Assembly (NCBI GenBank): GCA_029255105.1
Contig: JAQWWH010000012.1
Location: 1-64,000, forward strand
Origin: Flavimaricola sp.
Lineage (GTDB): Bacteria; Pseudomonadota; Alphaproteobacteria; Rhodobacterales; Rhodobacteraceae
Direction: 5' to 3'
DNA length: 64,000 nt
Shown here: positions 47,515-57,340 of the stretch, one piece after another
How positions within the stretch are numbered: the first letter of the stretch is position 1
How the letters are laid out: every line of letters begins with the position of its first letter
Made by a program: the position numbers and the translations under genes
The notes under the pieces: generated by a model
What the model was told of the DNA's origin: nothing
Databases searched by the model: none
What the model saw: only the letters and a program-made list of their open reading frames with translations

Positions 47515-48029
47515 GGCTTCAGGCCTCCCGAACAAGCAGAGACAATGACGCAGAGAAGGCGTCCGAGACGGCCACCAGATATTCGCAGGGTGCCGTCAAA
47601 GGGGTTGTTCGAAGGTCGATTTCCATTTCCGTACCAATTCAGGGTTGTAAAGAACCTAGGCAGACACGCGCACGGCGTCTCAACCCCCTCGGACGAGGAC
47701 CATGGCTCTTTGTTCCCTTTCGATATCCGAACGGATACTTTGAGGGCCTCGCGGTAGGGAAATTTGTTCAAAACAAGGCGGCTTTACCGTTCGCGCAGCA
47801 GACTGCCGGCGGCGACGCTCGCTCTGACACGAGATCTAGCGCGCCTCGGACAAGGCCGGTTTGGCCACCGCAGGCCAGGCGGGCTGCGTGACCAAAGGCA
47901 CATTCTAGTTGATGCGGCCGTCATCAAAGAATTTGTTGGCCGCTTGACCACTCGCCAAGTCGTTGGCTTCGCAAAAATTACACCAGATGGTCGATCGCTA
48001 CGGATTATTGGCCCGTTCGCGATCCTGAA
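47515..48029. other. 515-bp stretch without a convincing gene
   Basis: Between the GT2 gene and the sensor kinase. It has more A/T in third positions than its neighbours. A plus-strand frame at 47764-48033 ends with a plausible beta-strand pattern (VVGFAKITPDGRSLRIIGPF) but overlaps the kinase stop and lacks a ribosome site, so I do not call it a gene. The promoter of the glycosyltransferase group should lie in its left part. Confidence 0.5.
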
Positions 48030-50621
48030 CTAGCGATCCAACTTGGCCCTCAGGGCCGTTTCTGTTGCTTTCCAAATCGGGCCGATTGCCCCGATATGAG
48101 CGTCAAGAGCATGTTCCGCCTTGGCCGCCCGCTCGAGGCTAACCAGGGCTTCGCGCAGGGCGGCGGCCCCGAAGGTCGCGGCGCTGCCGGCGCTGTTGTG
48201 CGCACGCTCCGCAATCGCGAACCGTACTTCCTGCTCAATCGTGGGGACGGCAAGCGAGCCAAGCAGCCAGTCAACCAATTCTTCGCCCTCATCCAGGAAG
48301 CGGGGAAGCAGGAGTTCGATCCCTGCCTGGCCCAGGCTGTCTTGGGCCGATGCGAACTGATCAAGGTCCAGTATCTGACCAACAGCCGATCGAGGCGATT
48401 GGACAAGGGTACGCGCCCGCGGGCTTTCGGTCCTGCCAAGTATCCTGCGCAGGGCCACCCGATCCAGCGGCTTGGCCAGAGCATCGGTCATACCATCGGC
48501 CAGGAACCCTTCGACGTCCTCGGGCAACACGTTTGCGGTCAGGACCACGATCGGCGCATCGCGCGAGGCCCCCAGACCCGACCGGATCGCGGCAGTCGCC
48601 TGACGGCCGTCCATCCTAGGCATGCTGATATCCATCAGGATGAGGTCAAACGGATGCGACGCGGCGAGACGGACACCTTCGGCCCCATCGACGGCTTCGG
48701 TCACCCGGTGGCCGTCACTTTGCAGCATCTCACGCGCAACTGCGCGGTTGATCGGGTTGTCCTCGACGACCAGCACATCACGAGGTGTGACGGAAGTGGC
48801 GGGTGCCTCAACCCCCAAACGGATCGCGAACTGTTCATTGGGTTTTTGGGTGGTGACAAGGGGAAAACGAACCCAAAACAGGCTCCCTTCTCCGGGGTTG
48901 CTTTCAGCGCCCATTTCGCCGCCCAAAGCGGTCACGATCCGGCGGGCGATGCCCAAACCAAGGCCGGTCCCGCCGCTTTTGCGGCTATAGGACACGTCGC
49001 GGGTCTCAAAGTCCTCGAAGATGCGTTCGATGTCGTCCTCCGGAATGCCGATCCCGGTGTCGATCACGCGGACTTCCGTCATCGCTTCCTCTCCGCGCGT
49101 GAAAAGAACTTCGCATTCAAGCGAGATCCGCCCATTGTCAGTAAACTTGATGGCGTTACCGATCAGGTTCAAAAGCACTTGGCCAATCCGCACCGGATCG
49201 GTTGAGACCCAGGCCAAAGGCGGCCCCAACCAGGACAATTCCAATCGGTTTCCTGCGGCTTCAGCGGCCCCCCTTTGGGTATCGACAATGTCCTGCACCA
49301 AGGACGAAAAATTGACGGGAACCTTCTCGATCGCCATTTTGCCGGCGTCCAGGCGGGAAATGTCGAGAACATCGTTGACGTGGTGCAGCAACAGCCGGCT
49401 GGACAGGTCCATATCTTCGAGAAACCGCGCCTGTCGTTCGTCAAGTCTGGTTTCGCGTAGCAACGACAAGTTGCCCATGATGCCATTCAACGGTGTCCGG
49501 ATTTCATGGCTCATCACAGCCAGAAAACCGGCCTTGGCCTTTTCCCCGGCAAGAGCCCGGTCACGGGCCATGACCAGCTCGGCCTCGGCCTTCACCCGGT
49601 GCGAAATGTCACGCAAGAAGGCGATGAAGATCTCTCCGCTTGCGGTATCTGCTGACTGGATGGCGAGTTCGACCGGGAAAACTTCGCCGTTGGCTCGGCG
49701 CGCCTCGAGCTGGACACGACCGTGGCCAACAACCCGCTTCTCGCCCGAGGTCCGCATCCGTTTCATACCGGCGGCATGGCCCGCCTGATGATGAGCGGGC
49801 ACAATCAGCTCGCCCACAAACTCCCCGATCGCATCCTTGGCGTCGTAGCCAAAAATGACTTCTGCAGCGCTGTTGAATTGCGTTATTCTGCCATCCGCAT
49901 CCGCGACGATGACCGCATCAAGGGCCGTGTCGATCACAGTTCGCATGCGACTGCTGGCTTCCTCAAGATCCCGGCGTTGCCGTTCACTGGTCGCGCTGAG
50001 CCCAATGAAATAAAGGGCCAAAAGCGCCAGAACCCCCAAAAGAATTGCCGTCACAGTCGCCAACTGAATCAAGGTCGCGGCCACCTGTTCGCGGCGCTCG
50101 TCCGAGGCGACGGCAAATACCCTCAAACCGCTTACGGACAGATCCCGCACGCGCGGACGGGCCTCGTCATAGCGCGCAATCAACTCTGGCGCGGCTGCGT
50201 GCAGTTCCGCGTCTGATCCGTCGATCAGCGGAACACTGTCGTCCAAAAAGACCTGCAAATCGGCAAGGGCTGATGCGGCATAGGGATTGGCGCGAAGGTT
50301 CTCATATAGCGAGCCTTTCCGGATTGTTGAAATCCGGCTGTAGAACACATCGAACTTGACCCGCAGGTCTCGCAGCAAGACCGGGTTCGGTGCCGGTTCT
50401 TCCACGATCTGGTCGATGACCGGCCCTAGCTCCAGAAACTCGACCTCGGTTTGCGACAAGCTCCACTGCACGTTGTCCGACCGCGCCGCCCCAAGAAGCC
50501 TGAGGTCCGAAACGACACTTTGTCCAAGAATACCGATGATCAACGCGGCCACGAGCAAGACCCCCGCGAGGATCGGCACGGCACGACGACCAAACGCGTT
50601 GCGTAGATCCAAACGCCTCAT
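48030..50621 (-). CDS. hybrid sensor histidine kinase (PAS-HisKA-HATPase-REC-Hpt)
   Basis: An 863-residue membrane kinase. Transmembrane spans are at about 15-38 and 185-207, flanking a helical periplasmic sensor region. A PAS domain follows (about 225-345, DTALDAVIVADADGRITQFN), then HisKA with phospho-acceptor H372 (VMSHEIRTPLNG), then the HATPase domain (N-box GNAIKFTDNG, G-boxes DTGIGIP and GGTGLGLGIA). The receiver Asp is D664 (LILMDISMP) and the C-terminal Hpt has a candidate H808 (ERAHNSAGSAATFG). It completes its own phosphorelay and could pass phosphate to the divergent NarL-type regulator. It follows the secreted oxidoreductase-fold gene by 52 bp, so the pair are probably co-transcribed. 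Confidence 0.92.
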   Translation of the reverse strand: MRRLDLRNAFGRRAVPILAGVLLVAALIIGILGQSVVSDLRLLGAARSDNVQWSLSQTEVEFLELGPVIDQIVEEPAPNPVLLRDLRVKFDVFYSRISTIRKGSLYENLRANPYAASALADLQVFLDDSVPLIDGSDAELHAAAPELIARYDEARPRVRDLSVSGLRVFAVASDERREQVAATLIQLATVTAILLGVLALLALYFIGLSATSERQRRDLEEASSRMRTVIDTALDAVIVADADGRITQFNSAAEVIFGYDAKDAIGEFVGELIVPAHHQAGHAAGMKRMRTSGEKRVVGHGRVQLEARRANGEVFPVELAIQSADTASGEIFIAFLRDISHRVKAEAELVMARDRALAGEKAKAGFLAVMSHEIRTPLNGIMGNLSLLRETRLDERQARFLEDMDLSSRLLLHHVNDVLDISRLDAGKMAIEKVPVNFSSLVQDIVDTQRGAAEAAGNRLELSWLGPPLAWVSTDPVRIGQVLLNLIGNAIKFTDNGRISLECEVLFTRGEEAMTEVRVIDTGIGIPEDDIERIFEDFETRDVSYSRKSGGTGLGLGIARRIVTALGGEMGAESNPGEGSLFWVRFPLVTTQKPNEQFAIRLGVEAPATSVTPRDVLVVEDNPINRAVAREMLQSDGHRVTEAVDGAEGVRLAASHPFDLILMDISMPRMDGRQATAAIRSGLGASRDAPIVVLTANVLPEDVEGFLADGMTDALAKPLDRVALRRILGRTESPRARTLVQSPRSAVGQILDLDQFASAQDSLGQAGIELLLPRFLDEGEELVDWLLGSLAVPTIEQEVRFAIAERAHNSAGSAATFGAAALREALVSLERAAKAEHALDAHIGAIGPIWKATETALRAKLDR

Positions 50622-50673
50622 CCTGGCCCCCCATGCGCTGGGTTTTAATGGATTTTTTCGCGAGGACTTTATC

Positions 50674-51195
50674 CTATTTCAGGACCTCAATTCGGTCGAG
50701 TTGCCAGATGCTTTGGGAATAGACGACTTCGCTCTTGTAGGCGGCGTTGCTGTCATAAGGATAGACGATCCAAAGCGGCCCTTTGTCGCGCACGGACATG
50801 ATCGCTCCATTCTGGCTGTAGGCCAGGATGGGCCCCCCCTCGACAGCATCCGAAACCGGAATATCGACAGCATAGTCGTTGATCGCCGTCGCCCGAAGTG
50901 TGCCCTCTTCAATGCCAAGCGCTGCCGCTAGGTCTGCAAGCTCCAGTCCGCTGAATTCTTGCGGCCCATCGGTCCAGACGGTTGTGGTGACAAAGGTGGT
51001 GACAGGCATGGCTTGCAACATGGCCAAGTCAAACACGGCGGTGTCTTCGTTGTTTGTGATGCTGATGGCGCCCGAGATAGTCAGGACAACCTCACCTGCT
51101 GGGACAGGGAGATCGTCCAGGATCTGCGCCGCGAGTGGTGTTGCAAGGCCTGCACAAAGAAAGGCAACCTTGATGGAACGAAAAACATAGAACAC
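50674..51195 (-). CDS. exported molybdopterin-oxidoreductase-fold protein, no Cys in mature part
   Basis: A 173-residue secreted protein with a signal peptide (FRSIKVAFLCAGLATPLAAQ). The mature part has an oxidoreductase molybdopterin-binding-like pattern: FVTTTVWTDGPQEFSGLELA, ATAINDYAVDIP, GPLWIVYPYDSN and YSQSIWQLDRIEV. Sulfite-oxidase-type enzymes bind molybdenum through a Cys, and none is present after the signal peptide, so catalysis is doubtful and a sensory role is more likely. The GTG at 51195, with GGAGG six bases upstream, is a much better start than the ATG at 51234. It precedes the hybrid kinase and may report to its periplasmic domain. Confidence 0.72.
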   Translation of the reverse strand: MFYVFRSIKVAFLCAGLATPLAAQILDDLPVPAGEVVLTISGAISITNNEDTAVFDLAMLQAMPVTTFVTTTVWTDGPQEFSGLELADLAAALGIEEGTLRATAINDYAVDIPVSDAVEGGPILAYSQNGAIMSVRDKGPLWIVYPYDSNAAYKSEVVYSQSIWQLDRIEVLK

Positions 51196-51276
51196 CTTGA
51201 ACCTCCGGAATTGAACTTCGAGTGGTAGTGCCATGATCTTTGGAATATAACAAAAAGGTCAATAGGGTATCCTTTA

Positions 51277-51290
51277 TATCCTTTCGGATA
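51277..51290. promoter_or_regulatory. candidate regulator site before the secreted protein/kinase operon
   Basis: TATCC-TTTC-GGATA, a perfect inverted repeat with 5-bp arms and 4-bp spacer, preceded by a further half site TATCCTTTA (51268-51276). It is 82 bp upstream of the GTG at 51195. The same core ATCCTTTMGGAT occurs at 51689-51700 before the response regulator. I propose it as the site of that NarL/LuxR-type regulator. Confidence 0.5.
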
Positions 51291-51688
51291 GCCGATCTGA
51301 CGGGATCGGAACCATCCAGCCAGACCCAATGGCCGCAGGCCCTTCCGGGCAAGAGACAGGCCGACGACCCCGAGAGCGGTGCATCGCACGGCCACCAGCG
51401 GCTCAATCACGGCGACTTCGAGCGTGAGGTTGTTCGATATGCGACCTAAAGTGGGTTCGGAGTCGCCCAAAAAAGGGCCCCGATTTTTCCCGGCGAGGCG
51501 GATTGGACAGCGCCCATTAAATTCAAAGCCCATAAGAAAGCAAGGACTGACGACTGACGACTGACGTCCAGACAAACGCTTGAAAACACCTTATTCATAT
51601 GCGTCTGCAACCAACACGGGCAATATTCCGCCCGGCTTTCCTGGGCTGTAAAGCGGCGCCCCGAGTGATGCTCGCATAAACAACAACA

Positions 51689-51700
51689 ATCCTTTAGGAT
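51689..51700. promoter_or_regulatory. candidate regulator site before the response-regulator gene
   Basis: ATCC-TTTA-GGAT, 84 bp upstream of the regulator ATG, matching the element at 51277-51290 in 11 of 12 core positions. The equal distances from the two divergent starts (82 and 84 bp) support shared control. Confidence 0.5.
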
Positions 51701-51784
51701 ATACGCGAAACTCCTTTGCGCCTTGGTTTTGCCTCACGGTTATGACTAAGCAGCAAAGAGCGAACGATCATAGGAGAAGAGTTC

Positions 51785-52399
51785 ATGCGCATCCTGATCG
51801 CCGACGACCACGACCTGTTGCGGGACACCCTCGTGATGTATCTTGAAGGGTCGGGCGACTTTCAAATCCGCACGGCCAGCACATATGCCCAGGCCCGCGA
51901 CATGATCTCGACCGAAGAGCGGTTCGACCTCGTCCTGCTGGACTTCAATATGCCTGGCATGCAGGGCATTGCCACATTGCGTGAAGCAATGGCATTGGAT
52001 GGTGGGCAGCGTGTCGCCCTCATTTCGGGCGAGGCGTCCCGCGAGATTGCCGAAGAGGCACTTGAGATTGGTGCGGCGGGGTTCGTTCCCAAGACACTGC
52101 CTGCGAAATCCCTCGTCAATGCTGTCCGCTTCATGGCCATGGGGGAACAATACGCTCCGATCGATTTCATGACTGCCGCGCACCAAGTGGAATCAAACCC
52201 ACTTGCCGACAAGCTTTCCCAACGCGAGTTGCAGGTTCTCAAGGGCCTGACCGAGGGCAAGTCCAACAAGGAGATCGCCCGCGACCTCGACTTGCAGGAA
52301 CCGACGGTCAAGCTGCACGTCAAGACGCTTTATCGCAAGGTGGGGGCCGCCAACCGCACGCAGGCCGCCCTGATCGCCCGCGAAGCCGGCCTTTTCTGA
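51785..52399 (+). CDS. NarL/LuxR-type response regulator
   Basis: A 204-residue two-domain regulator. The receiver domain has D7, D8, phosphorylation site D53 (LVLLDFNMPGMQG) and K103 (FVPKTLP). The C-terminal HTH (about 140-200) reads LSQRELQVLKGLTEGKSNKE, EPTVKLHVKTLYRKVGA. It is the likely output partner of the hybrid kinase encoded divergently. Targets probably include its own operon and that of the kinase, through the ATCCTTTMGGAT sites. GGAGAAG before the ATG at 51785 sets the start. Confidence 0.93.
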   Translation: MRILIADDHDLLRDTLVMYLEGSGDFQIRTASTYAQARDMISTEERFDLVLLDFNMPGMQGIATLREAMALDGGQRVALISGEASREIAEEALEIGAAGFVPKTLPAKSLVNAVRFMAMGEQYAPIDFMTAAHQVESNPLADKLSQRELQVLKGLTEGKSNKEIARDLDLQEPTVKLHVKTLYRKVGAANRTQAALIAREAGLF

Positions 52400-52525
52400 T
52401 CTGACCTGCCGATCCAACGGCAGAATAAACGTTTGTCTGAGCAGAGTTGACGTCCTCCCAATCCCGGCCGGACCTTGTCATCCTGGGCATCCACGCCCGC
52501 GAGCTGCAGAACGACCAGCGCTGAT

Positions 52526-53218
52526 CTAATCCGCAGGACCGATGGACAGGGACAAAGGCTCCAGCCCGTCAATCCCGCCTTCCAGACGGTCGCCCGGCAG
52601 GACTGGGCCCACGCCCGCTGGCGTTCCCGTCATGATCAGGTCGCCGGGGCGCAGATGATAAAAGCCGGACAGATGCGAGATGATTTCGGGCACCGACCAG
52701 ATCAGCTCTGACAGGGTGGCGTCCTGTTTGACCTCACCATTGAGGGTCAGCCAGATGCGCTGAGGCCCGATCTCGCCCAGGGCCTCAACCGGGCTGAGGG
52801 GGCCAAAAACGGCGCTGTTCTCAACATCCTTGCCCAGATCCCAGGGCCGCTGATGCGCCCGCTCGGACAGTTGCAGGTCGCGCCGGGTCATATCCAGACC
52901 GCAGCCATAGGCGATGACAGCGGACATGGCATCGTTCACGGATACCTTGAAGGCAGGCGCACCGATCGCCACGACAAGCTCCATTTCGTAGTGATAGTTC
53001 GTCGTGCCGGGGGGATAGGGTTTCGTTTCCCCGCTCAGAACCGTGGCCGTCGCGGATTTGGTAAAATAGAACGGCTTTTCCCGGTCGACCGCGATCCCCA
53101 TCTCGGCGGCGTGGGCCGCATAGTTACGGCCAACACAGAAGATGCGTCCGACAGGATAGCCCGCCGCAAGGCCGGGCAAAACGGGGGTCGGGGTGGCGGC
53201 AAAAAGCAGATCGGTCAT
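52526..53218 (-). CDS. fumarylacetoacetate hydrolase-family protein at the end of the hut operon
   Basis: A 230-residue compact FAH-fold enzyme of the acylpyruvate/fumarylpyruvate hydrolase type. It has the metal-ligand motif YHYEMELVVAIG, GCGLDMTRRDLQ and the C-terminal GDLIMTGTPAGVGPVLPGD. Conventional histidine degradation does not need it. It follows hutU by 63 bp on the same strand and may clean up a side product or be a passenger. The ATG at 53218 matches the family start (MTDLLFAATPTPVLPG). Confidence 0.85.
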   Translation of the reverse strand: MTDLLFAATPTPVLPGLAAGYPVGRIFCVGRNYAAHAAEMGIAVDREKPFYFTKSATATVLSGETKPYPPGTTNYHYEMELVVAIGAPAFKVSVNDAMSAVIAYGCGLDMTRRDLQLSERAHQRPWDLGKDVENSAVFGPLSPVEALGEIGPQRIWLTLNGEVKQDATLSELIWSVPEIISHLSGFYHLRPGDLIMTGTPAGVGPVLPGDRLEGGIDGLEPLSLSIGPAD

Positions 53219-53281
53219 GGGTTTGGGTCCTTGCATGGCTGGCGCCATCTGACCCGCCACGCGGCGCGTCGTCAACGCCCG

Positions 53282-54964
53282 TCAGTTCCCCAAAATTGTC
53301 GGCAGACGCAGCCCCTTTTCCCGCGCGCAATCCACCGCCGATTGATAGCCCGCATCCGCGTGCCGCCAGACGCCCGACGCCGGGTCGTTCCACAACACCC
53401 GCTCAAGCCGGCGAGCAGCCGCCTCGGTCCCGTCGGCCACGATGACCACACCGGCATGCTGGGAAAAGCCCATGCCAACCCCGCCCCCGTGGTGCAAGGA
53501 CACCCAGGTCGCCCCCGAGGCCGTGTTAACAAGCGCGTTCAACAACGGCCAGTCCGACACCGCGTCAGAGCCATCAAGCATCGCTTCGGTCTCGCGGTTG
53601 GGGCTGGCGACGGAACCGGCGTCCAGATGGTCGCGCCCGATGACGATGGGGGCAGACAACTCGCCGCTGGCCACCATCTCGTTGAACATGAGGCCCGCGC
53701 GGTGCCGTTCATCCAGCCCGATCCAGCAGATCCGGGCTGGCAGGCCCTGAAACGCGATCCGGTCCTGCGCCATGTCCAGCCAGCGATGCAGATGGTCATT
53801 GTTGGGAAACAGCCGCTTCATGGCGGCGTCGGTCTTGTAGATATCCTCGGGGTCGCCGGACAGGGCCACCCAGCGGAACGGGCCGATCCCCTTGCAGAAC
53901 AGCGGGCGGATATAGGCGGGCACGAAACCGGGGAAATCGAAGGCCGTCGTTAGCCCTTCGTCCTGTGCCACCTGCCGGATGTTGTTCCCGTAATCCAGCG
54001 TCGGGACGCCCGCGTTCCAGAAATCAACCATCGCGGCCACATGGCGCTTCATGCTGGCGCGTGCGGCAGCCTCAACCTCGGCCGGGGCGGTCTCTTGCCG
54101 GGCGCGCCAGTCGGCGAGGCCCCAGCCTTGCGGCAGGTAGCCATGCAGCGGGTCGTGGGCCGAAGTCTGGTCGGTGACCATATCGGGGCGCAGACCACCA
54201 GCCTGCATCCGCTCTACCAGTGCCGGAAAAACGTCGGCGGCGTTACCGACAAGGCCGACTGACTTTGCCTCGCCCTTGGCGGTCCAGTCCGCGATCAGGG
54301 CCAACGCTTCGTCCAGTGTCTGAGCTTTGGCATCCAGGTATCTGGTTCTCATCCGAAAATCGATCCGGGTCTCATCGCATTCGACGGCCAGGCAGCAGGC
54401 CCCCGCCATGACAGCGGCAAGAGGCTGTGCCCCGCCCATACCGCCAAGACCGGCGGTCAGAATCCAGCGGCCCGTCAGATCGCCGCCGTAGTGCTGACGC
54501 CCGGCTTCTGCGAATGTCTCATAGGTCCCCTGCACGATGCCCTGCGTCCCGATGTAGATCCACGACCCGGCGGTCATCTGGCCGTACATCATCAGCCCCT
54601 TGCGATCCAAGGCGTTGAAATGATCCCAGGTCGCCCAGTGCGGCACGAGGTTTGAATTGGCAATCATCACGCGGGGGGCGTCTGTATGGGTGCGCACGAC
54701 GGCAACGGGGCGGCCCGACTGGACAACAAGGGTCTCATCATCCTCAAGGTCCGTCAGGGTCGCGACGATGCAGTCAAAGTCGGACCAGCTGCGCGCCGCC
54801 CGCCCGATCCCGCCATAGACCACGAGTTCGTGGGGGTTCTCGGCCACATCGGGGTGGAGGTTGTTCATCAGCATCCGCACAGCGGCCTCGGTCTGCCAGC
54901 TTTTGGCTGTGCGCTCTGTACCAGTGGCGGGATAGACGTCGCGGGTGTTCTTGCGGTCAAGCAT
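53282..54964 (-). CDS. hutU: urocanate hydratase
   Basis: A 560-residue NAD+-dependent enzyme converting urocanate to imidazolonepropionate. Visible are the NAD region [33 protein letters not shown] and the active-site-bearing [20 protein letters not shown]. The ATG at 54964 gives the usual N-terminus and overlaps hutG by 8 bp. Part of the leftward hutI-H-G-U group. Confidence 0.96.
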   Translation of the reverse strand: MLDRKNTRDVYPATGTERTAKSWQTEAAVRMLMNNLHPDVAENPHELVVYGGIGRAARSWSDFDCIVATLTDLEDDETLVVQSGRPVAVVRTHTDAPRVMIANSNLVPHWATWDHFNALDRKGLMMYGQMTAGSWIYIGTQGIVQGTYETFAEAGRQHYGGDLTGRWILTAGLGGMGGAQPLAAVMAGACCLAVECDETRIDFRMRTRYLDAKAQTLDEALALIADWTAKGEAKSVGLVGNAADVFPALVERMQAGGLRPDMVTDQTSAHDPLHGYLPQGWGLADWRARQETAPAEVEAAARASMKRHVAAMVDFWNAGVPTLDYGNNIRQVAQDEGLTTAFDFPGFVPAYIRPLFCKGIGPFRWVALSGDPEDIYKTDAAMKRLFPNNDHLHRWLDMAQDRIAFQGLPARICWIGLDERHRAGLMFNEMVASGELSAPIVIGRDHLDAGSVASPNRETEAMLDGSDAVSDWPLLNALVNTASGATWVSLHHGGGVGMGFSQHAGVVIVADGTEAAARRLERVLWNDPASGVWRHADAGYQSAVDCAREKGLRLPTILGN

Positions 54965-55793
54965 CGGGGTTCTCCGAAAGAGGGGCAGAGGCGTTGGAAA
55001 TAGCGCCGGACCGGGCCAGCCGGTCGAGGCGAAGCAGGGCATCGGTCAGGACGGTTCGGAGGCGGCCAGCCTTCACCGGGTCCAGATCCCAGGGGGCGGA
55101 TTCGTCCGTCAGGTAGGCCCTTTGGGACAGCTCCATCTGGATGGCATGAACACCGGCACCGGGCCGCCCGTAGTGCCGGGTGGTCCAGCCGCCCTTGAAC
55201 CGACCGTTAAGGACGGTCGAGCGCATGGAGGCCAGTAAAGGGGCCATCACCGCATCCGTCACGGCAACAGAGCAGCTATGCCCATCGTTTGTGCCAACAT
55301 TAAAAACCGGCAGCAGCCCCTTGAACAAAAACGGTATATTTGATCGGATGGAGTGGCAGTCATAAAGAACCGCCACACCGTACCGGTCGCGGACCCGGTC
55401 GATCTGCTCGGCCAAGGCGGCATGATATGGCGTATGATAAAGGGCCCGCCGCTCGGCCACCTCGTCCGCGTCCGGTGCCTGTCCGGGCTGCCAGAGCGGC
55501 GCGCCGTCGAAATCTGTTTCAGGGCAAAGACCGGTCGTATTCTGGCCCGGGTAGAGCGAGCTTCCCGAAGGATCCCGATTGGCATCAATGACATAGCGAT
55601 GGACGTTCGAGCGGACGATTGTCGCGCCGGGCAACAGTCCATCATGGAGCGGCCCGATGTGCCAGTCAGTATCGGCCAGCGCCTGACCGATCGGGGTCAG
55701 CCGATCCGCCATGCCTTCGGGTAGCCATGTCCCGCCGTGGGGCTGGCCAAGGATGATGGGGCCATCGCCCCGGATCACATCGAATGGCGTCAT
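54957..55793 (-). CDS. hutG: N-formylglutamate deformylase
   Basis: A 278-residue amidohydrolase of the N-formylglutamate amidohydrolase family. It hydrolyses N-formylglutamate to glutamate and formate, the last step of the HutF branch. Typical parts are [36 protein letters not shown] and [16 protein letters not shown]. Its presence with hutF defines the five-step histidine pathway rather than the four-step formiminoglutamase route. It overlaps hutH by 4 bp and hutU by 8 bp. Confidence 0.95.
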   Translation of the reverse strand: MTPFDVIRGDGPIILGQPHGGTWLPEGMADRLTPIGQALADTDWHIGPLHDGLLPGATIVRSNVHRYVIDANRDPSGSSLYPGQNTTGLCPETDFDGAPLWQPGQAPDADEVAERRALYHTPYHAALAEQIDRVRDRYGVAVLYDCHSIRSNIPFLFKGLLPVFNVGTNDGHSCSVAVTDAVMAPLLASMRSTVLNGRFKGGWTTRHYGRPGAGVHAIQMELSQRAYLTDESAPWDLDPVKAGRLRTVLTDALLRLDRLARSGAISNASAPLSENPDA

Positions 55794-57340
55794 GCTCTGC
55801 CCTCCGGTCCAGACAGGCTTGGCAAGGGCAGGCCAGAGGCGCGGGTCAGGGCGCCGCCGCCCACCAATTCCGCCGCTGTCGCGATATCCGGGGCGAGGTA
55901 GCGGTCATCGCCCATCGGCGGCACCTCTTGGCGCAGCCGTGCGATCACCGCCTGCAACGGCCCGCTGGTCGTGAGCGGGGCGCGGAACGCGATGCCCTGT
56001 GCGGCACAAAGCGCCTCCACCCCTAGGATGACGTTGAGGTTGGCTACCATCGGACCCAGCCGCCGCGCACCATGGGCGGCCATGCTCACATGGTCCTCTT
56101 GGTTGGCGCTGGTGGGGGTGGAATCCGTCACAGTTGGGTGCGCCAGATGTTTGTTTTCGCTCATCAATGCTGCTGTCGTCACCTCAGCGATCATCAGGCC
56201 AGAGTTCAGGCCCGGATGTAGCGTCAGAAAGGGCGGCAGATCGAACGACAGGGTCGGGTCGACCATCAAGGCCACCCGCCGCTGAGCAATGGCGCCAATC
56301 TCGGACAGGGCCAACGCCATCATGTCGGCGGCAAAGCCCACCGGTTCAGCGTGAAAGTTGCCACCCGACACGATCAGACCAGCCTCGGACAGGACCAGAG
56401 GGTTGTCGGTGGCGGCATTGGCCTCGACCTCCAACGTCCGGGCAGCCATGCGCAGGACATCCATCGCCGCCCCCGTCACCTGCGGCTGACAGCGGATGCA
56501 ATAGGGGTCCTGAACCCGCGTATCCCCGTCACGGTGGCTTTCCCGAATGACAGAACCGTCGAGCAAGGCGCGCAAGAAACCCGCCGCCTCGATCTGGCCT
56601 GCATGTCCGCGCAGGGCATGGATCTCGGGTTGCAGAGGTGCCGTCGATCCCATGATGGCATCGGTCGACAGGGCTGAGATAACAAGGGCGGATTGCGCGG
56701 CAGACCAGCCGTCAAAGAGGCCCGCCAGCGCGAAGGCCGTGCAGAACTGGGTGCCGTTGATGAAGGCCAACCCTTCTTTCGGACCTAGGGCGATCGGCGC
56801 CAGCCCGACCTTCGCCAGTGCCTTGGCCCCCGGAAGAACCTCGCCCCCGACCTCGGCCTCGCCCTCCCCGATGATGACGGCGGTCATATGGGCGAGCGGG
56901 GCAAGGTCCCCCGACGCCCCGACCGATCCCTGGGACGGCACCACCGGCGTGACACCCCGGGCCAGCATTTGTTCCAGCATCTCGATCAGCGCCCAGCGCA
57001 CGCCCGACGCGCCGCGCCCAAGGCTCAGCAGCTTGAGGGCCATCATCAACCGTGTGTGCCGGGTCGAAATGGCGGGGCCCACCCCGCAACAATGCGACAG
57101 GATCAGGTTGCGCTGAAGCGCTGCGGTGTCGCCCGGCGCGATGCGCAAGTAGGCCAGTTTGCCGAAACCGGTATTCACCCCGTAGACCGGATCGTCCCCG
57201 GCTGCGGCGCGGGCAATCGCCTCTGCCGCGGCCTCGACCCCGGGCCGGGCTGACCGGTCAAGGGTGACGGCGGTATCCTCCTGCCAGATCCGTGCCAATT
57301 GGGCGAGGGTCGTCGCACCGGGGGTGAGGGTCAGGGTCAA
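55790..57340 (-). CDS. hutH: histidine ammonia-lyase
   Basis: A 516-residue lyase that removes ammonia from histidine to give urocanate. The MIO prosthetic group forms from A142-S143-G144 in [30 protein letters not shown] and [15 protein letters not shown] are also characteristic. The start is TTG at 57340, backed by GGAGG six bases upstream and a TTGA overlap with the hutI stop. Confidence 0.96.
   Translation of the reverse strand: MTLTLTPGATTLAQLARIWQEDTAVTLDRSARPGVEAAAEAIARAAAGDDPVYGVNTGFGKLAYLRIAPGDTAALQRNLILSHCCGVGPAISTRHTRLMMALKLLSLGRGASGVRWALIEMLEQMLARGVTPVVPSQGSVGASGDLAPLAHMTAVIIGEGEAEVGGEVLPGAKALAKVGLAPIALGPKEGLAFINGTQFCTAFALAGLFDGWSAAQSALVISALSTDAIMGSTAPLQPEIHALRGHAGQIEAAGFLRALLDGSVIRESHRDGDTRVQDPYCIRCQPQVTGAAMDVLRMAARTLEVEANAATDNPLVLSEAGLIVSGGNFHAEPVGFAADMMALALSEIGAIAQRRVALMVDPTLSFDLPPFLTLHPGLNSGLMIAEVTTAALMSENKHLAHPTVTDSTPTSANQEDHVSMAAHGARRLGPMVANLNVILGVEALCAAQGIAFRAPLTTSGPLQAVIARLRQEVPPMGDDRYLAPDIATAAELVGGGALTRASGLPLPSLSGPEGRA

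Larger units (their letters stand above)
51196..51784. other. 589-bp divergent intergenic region with paired inverted repeats
   Basis: No convincing gene here; the region is A/T-richer than its surroundings. It carries the two matching inverted repeats described separately, and a short 7-bp tandem repeat (CTGACGA, about 2.9 copies, 51547-51566) of no known role. Both promoters of the sensor/regulator unit must lie within it. Confidence 0.55.

Noticed and set aside
47764-48033. 89-codon plus-strand gene beside the sensor kinase
   Set aside because: No ribosome site, overlaps the kinase stop, and the first half is Arg-rich shadow-like sequence; left as a note only.
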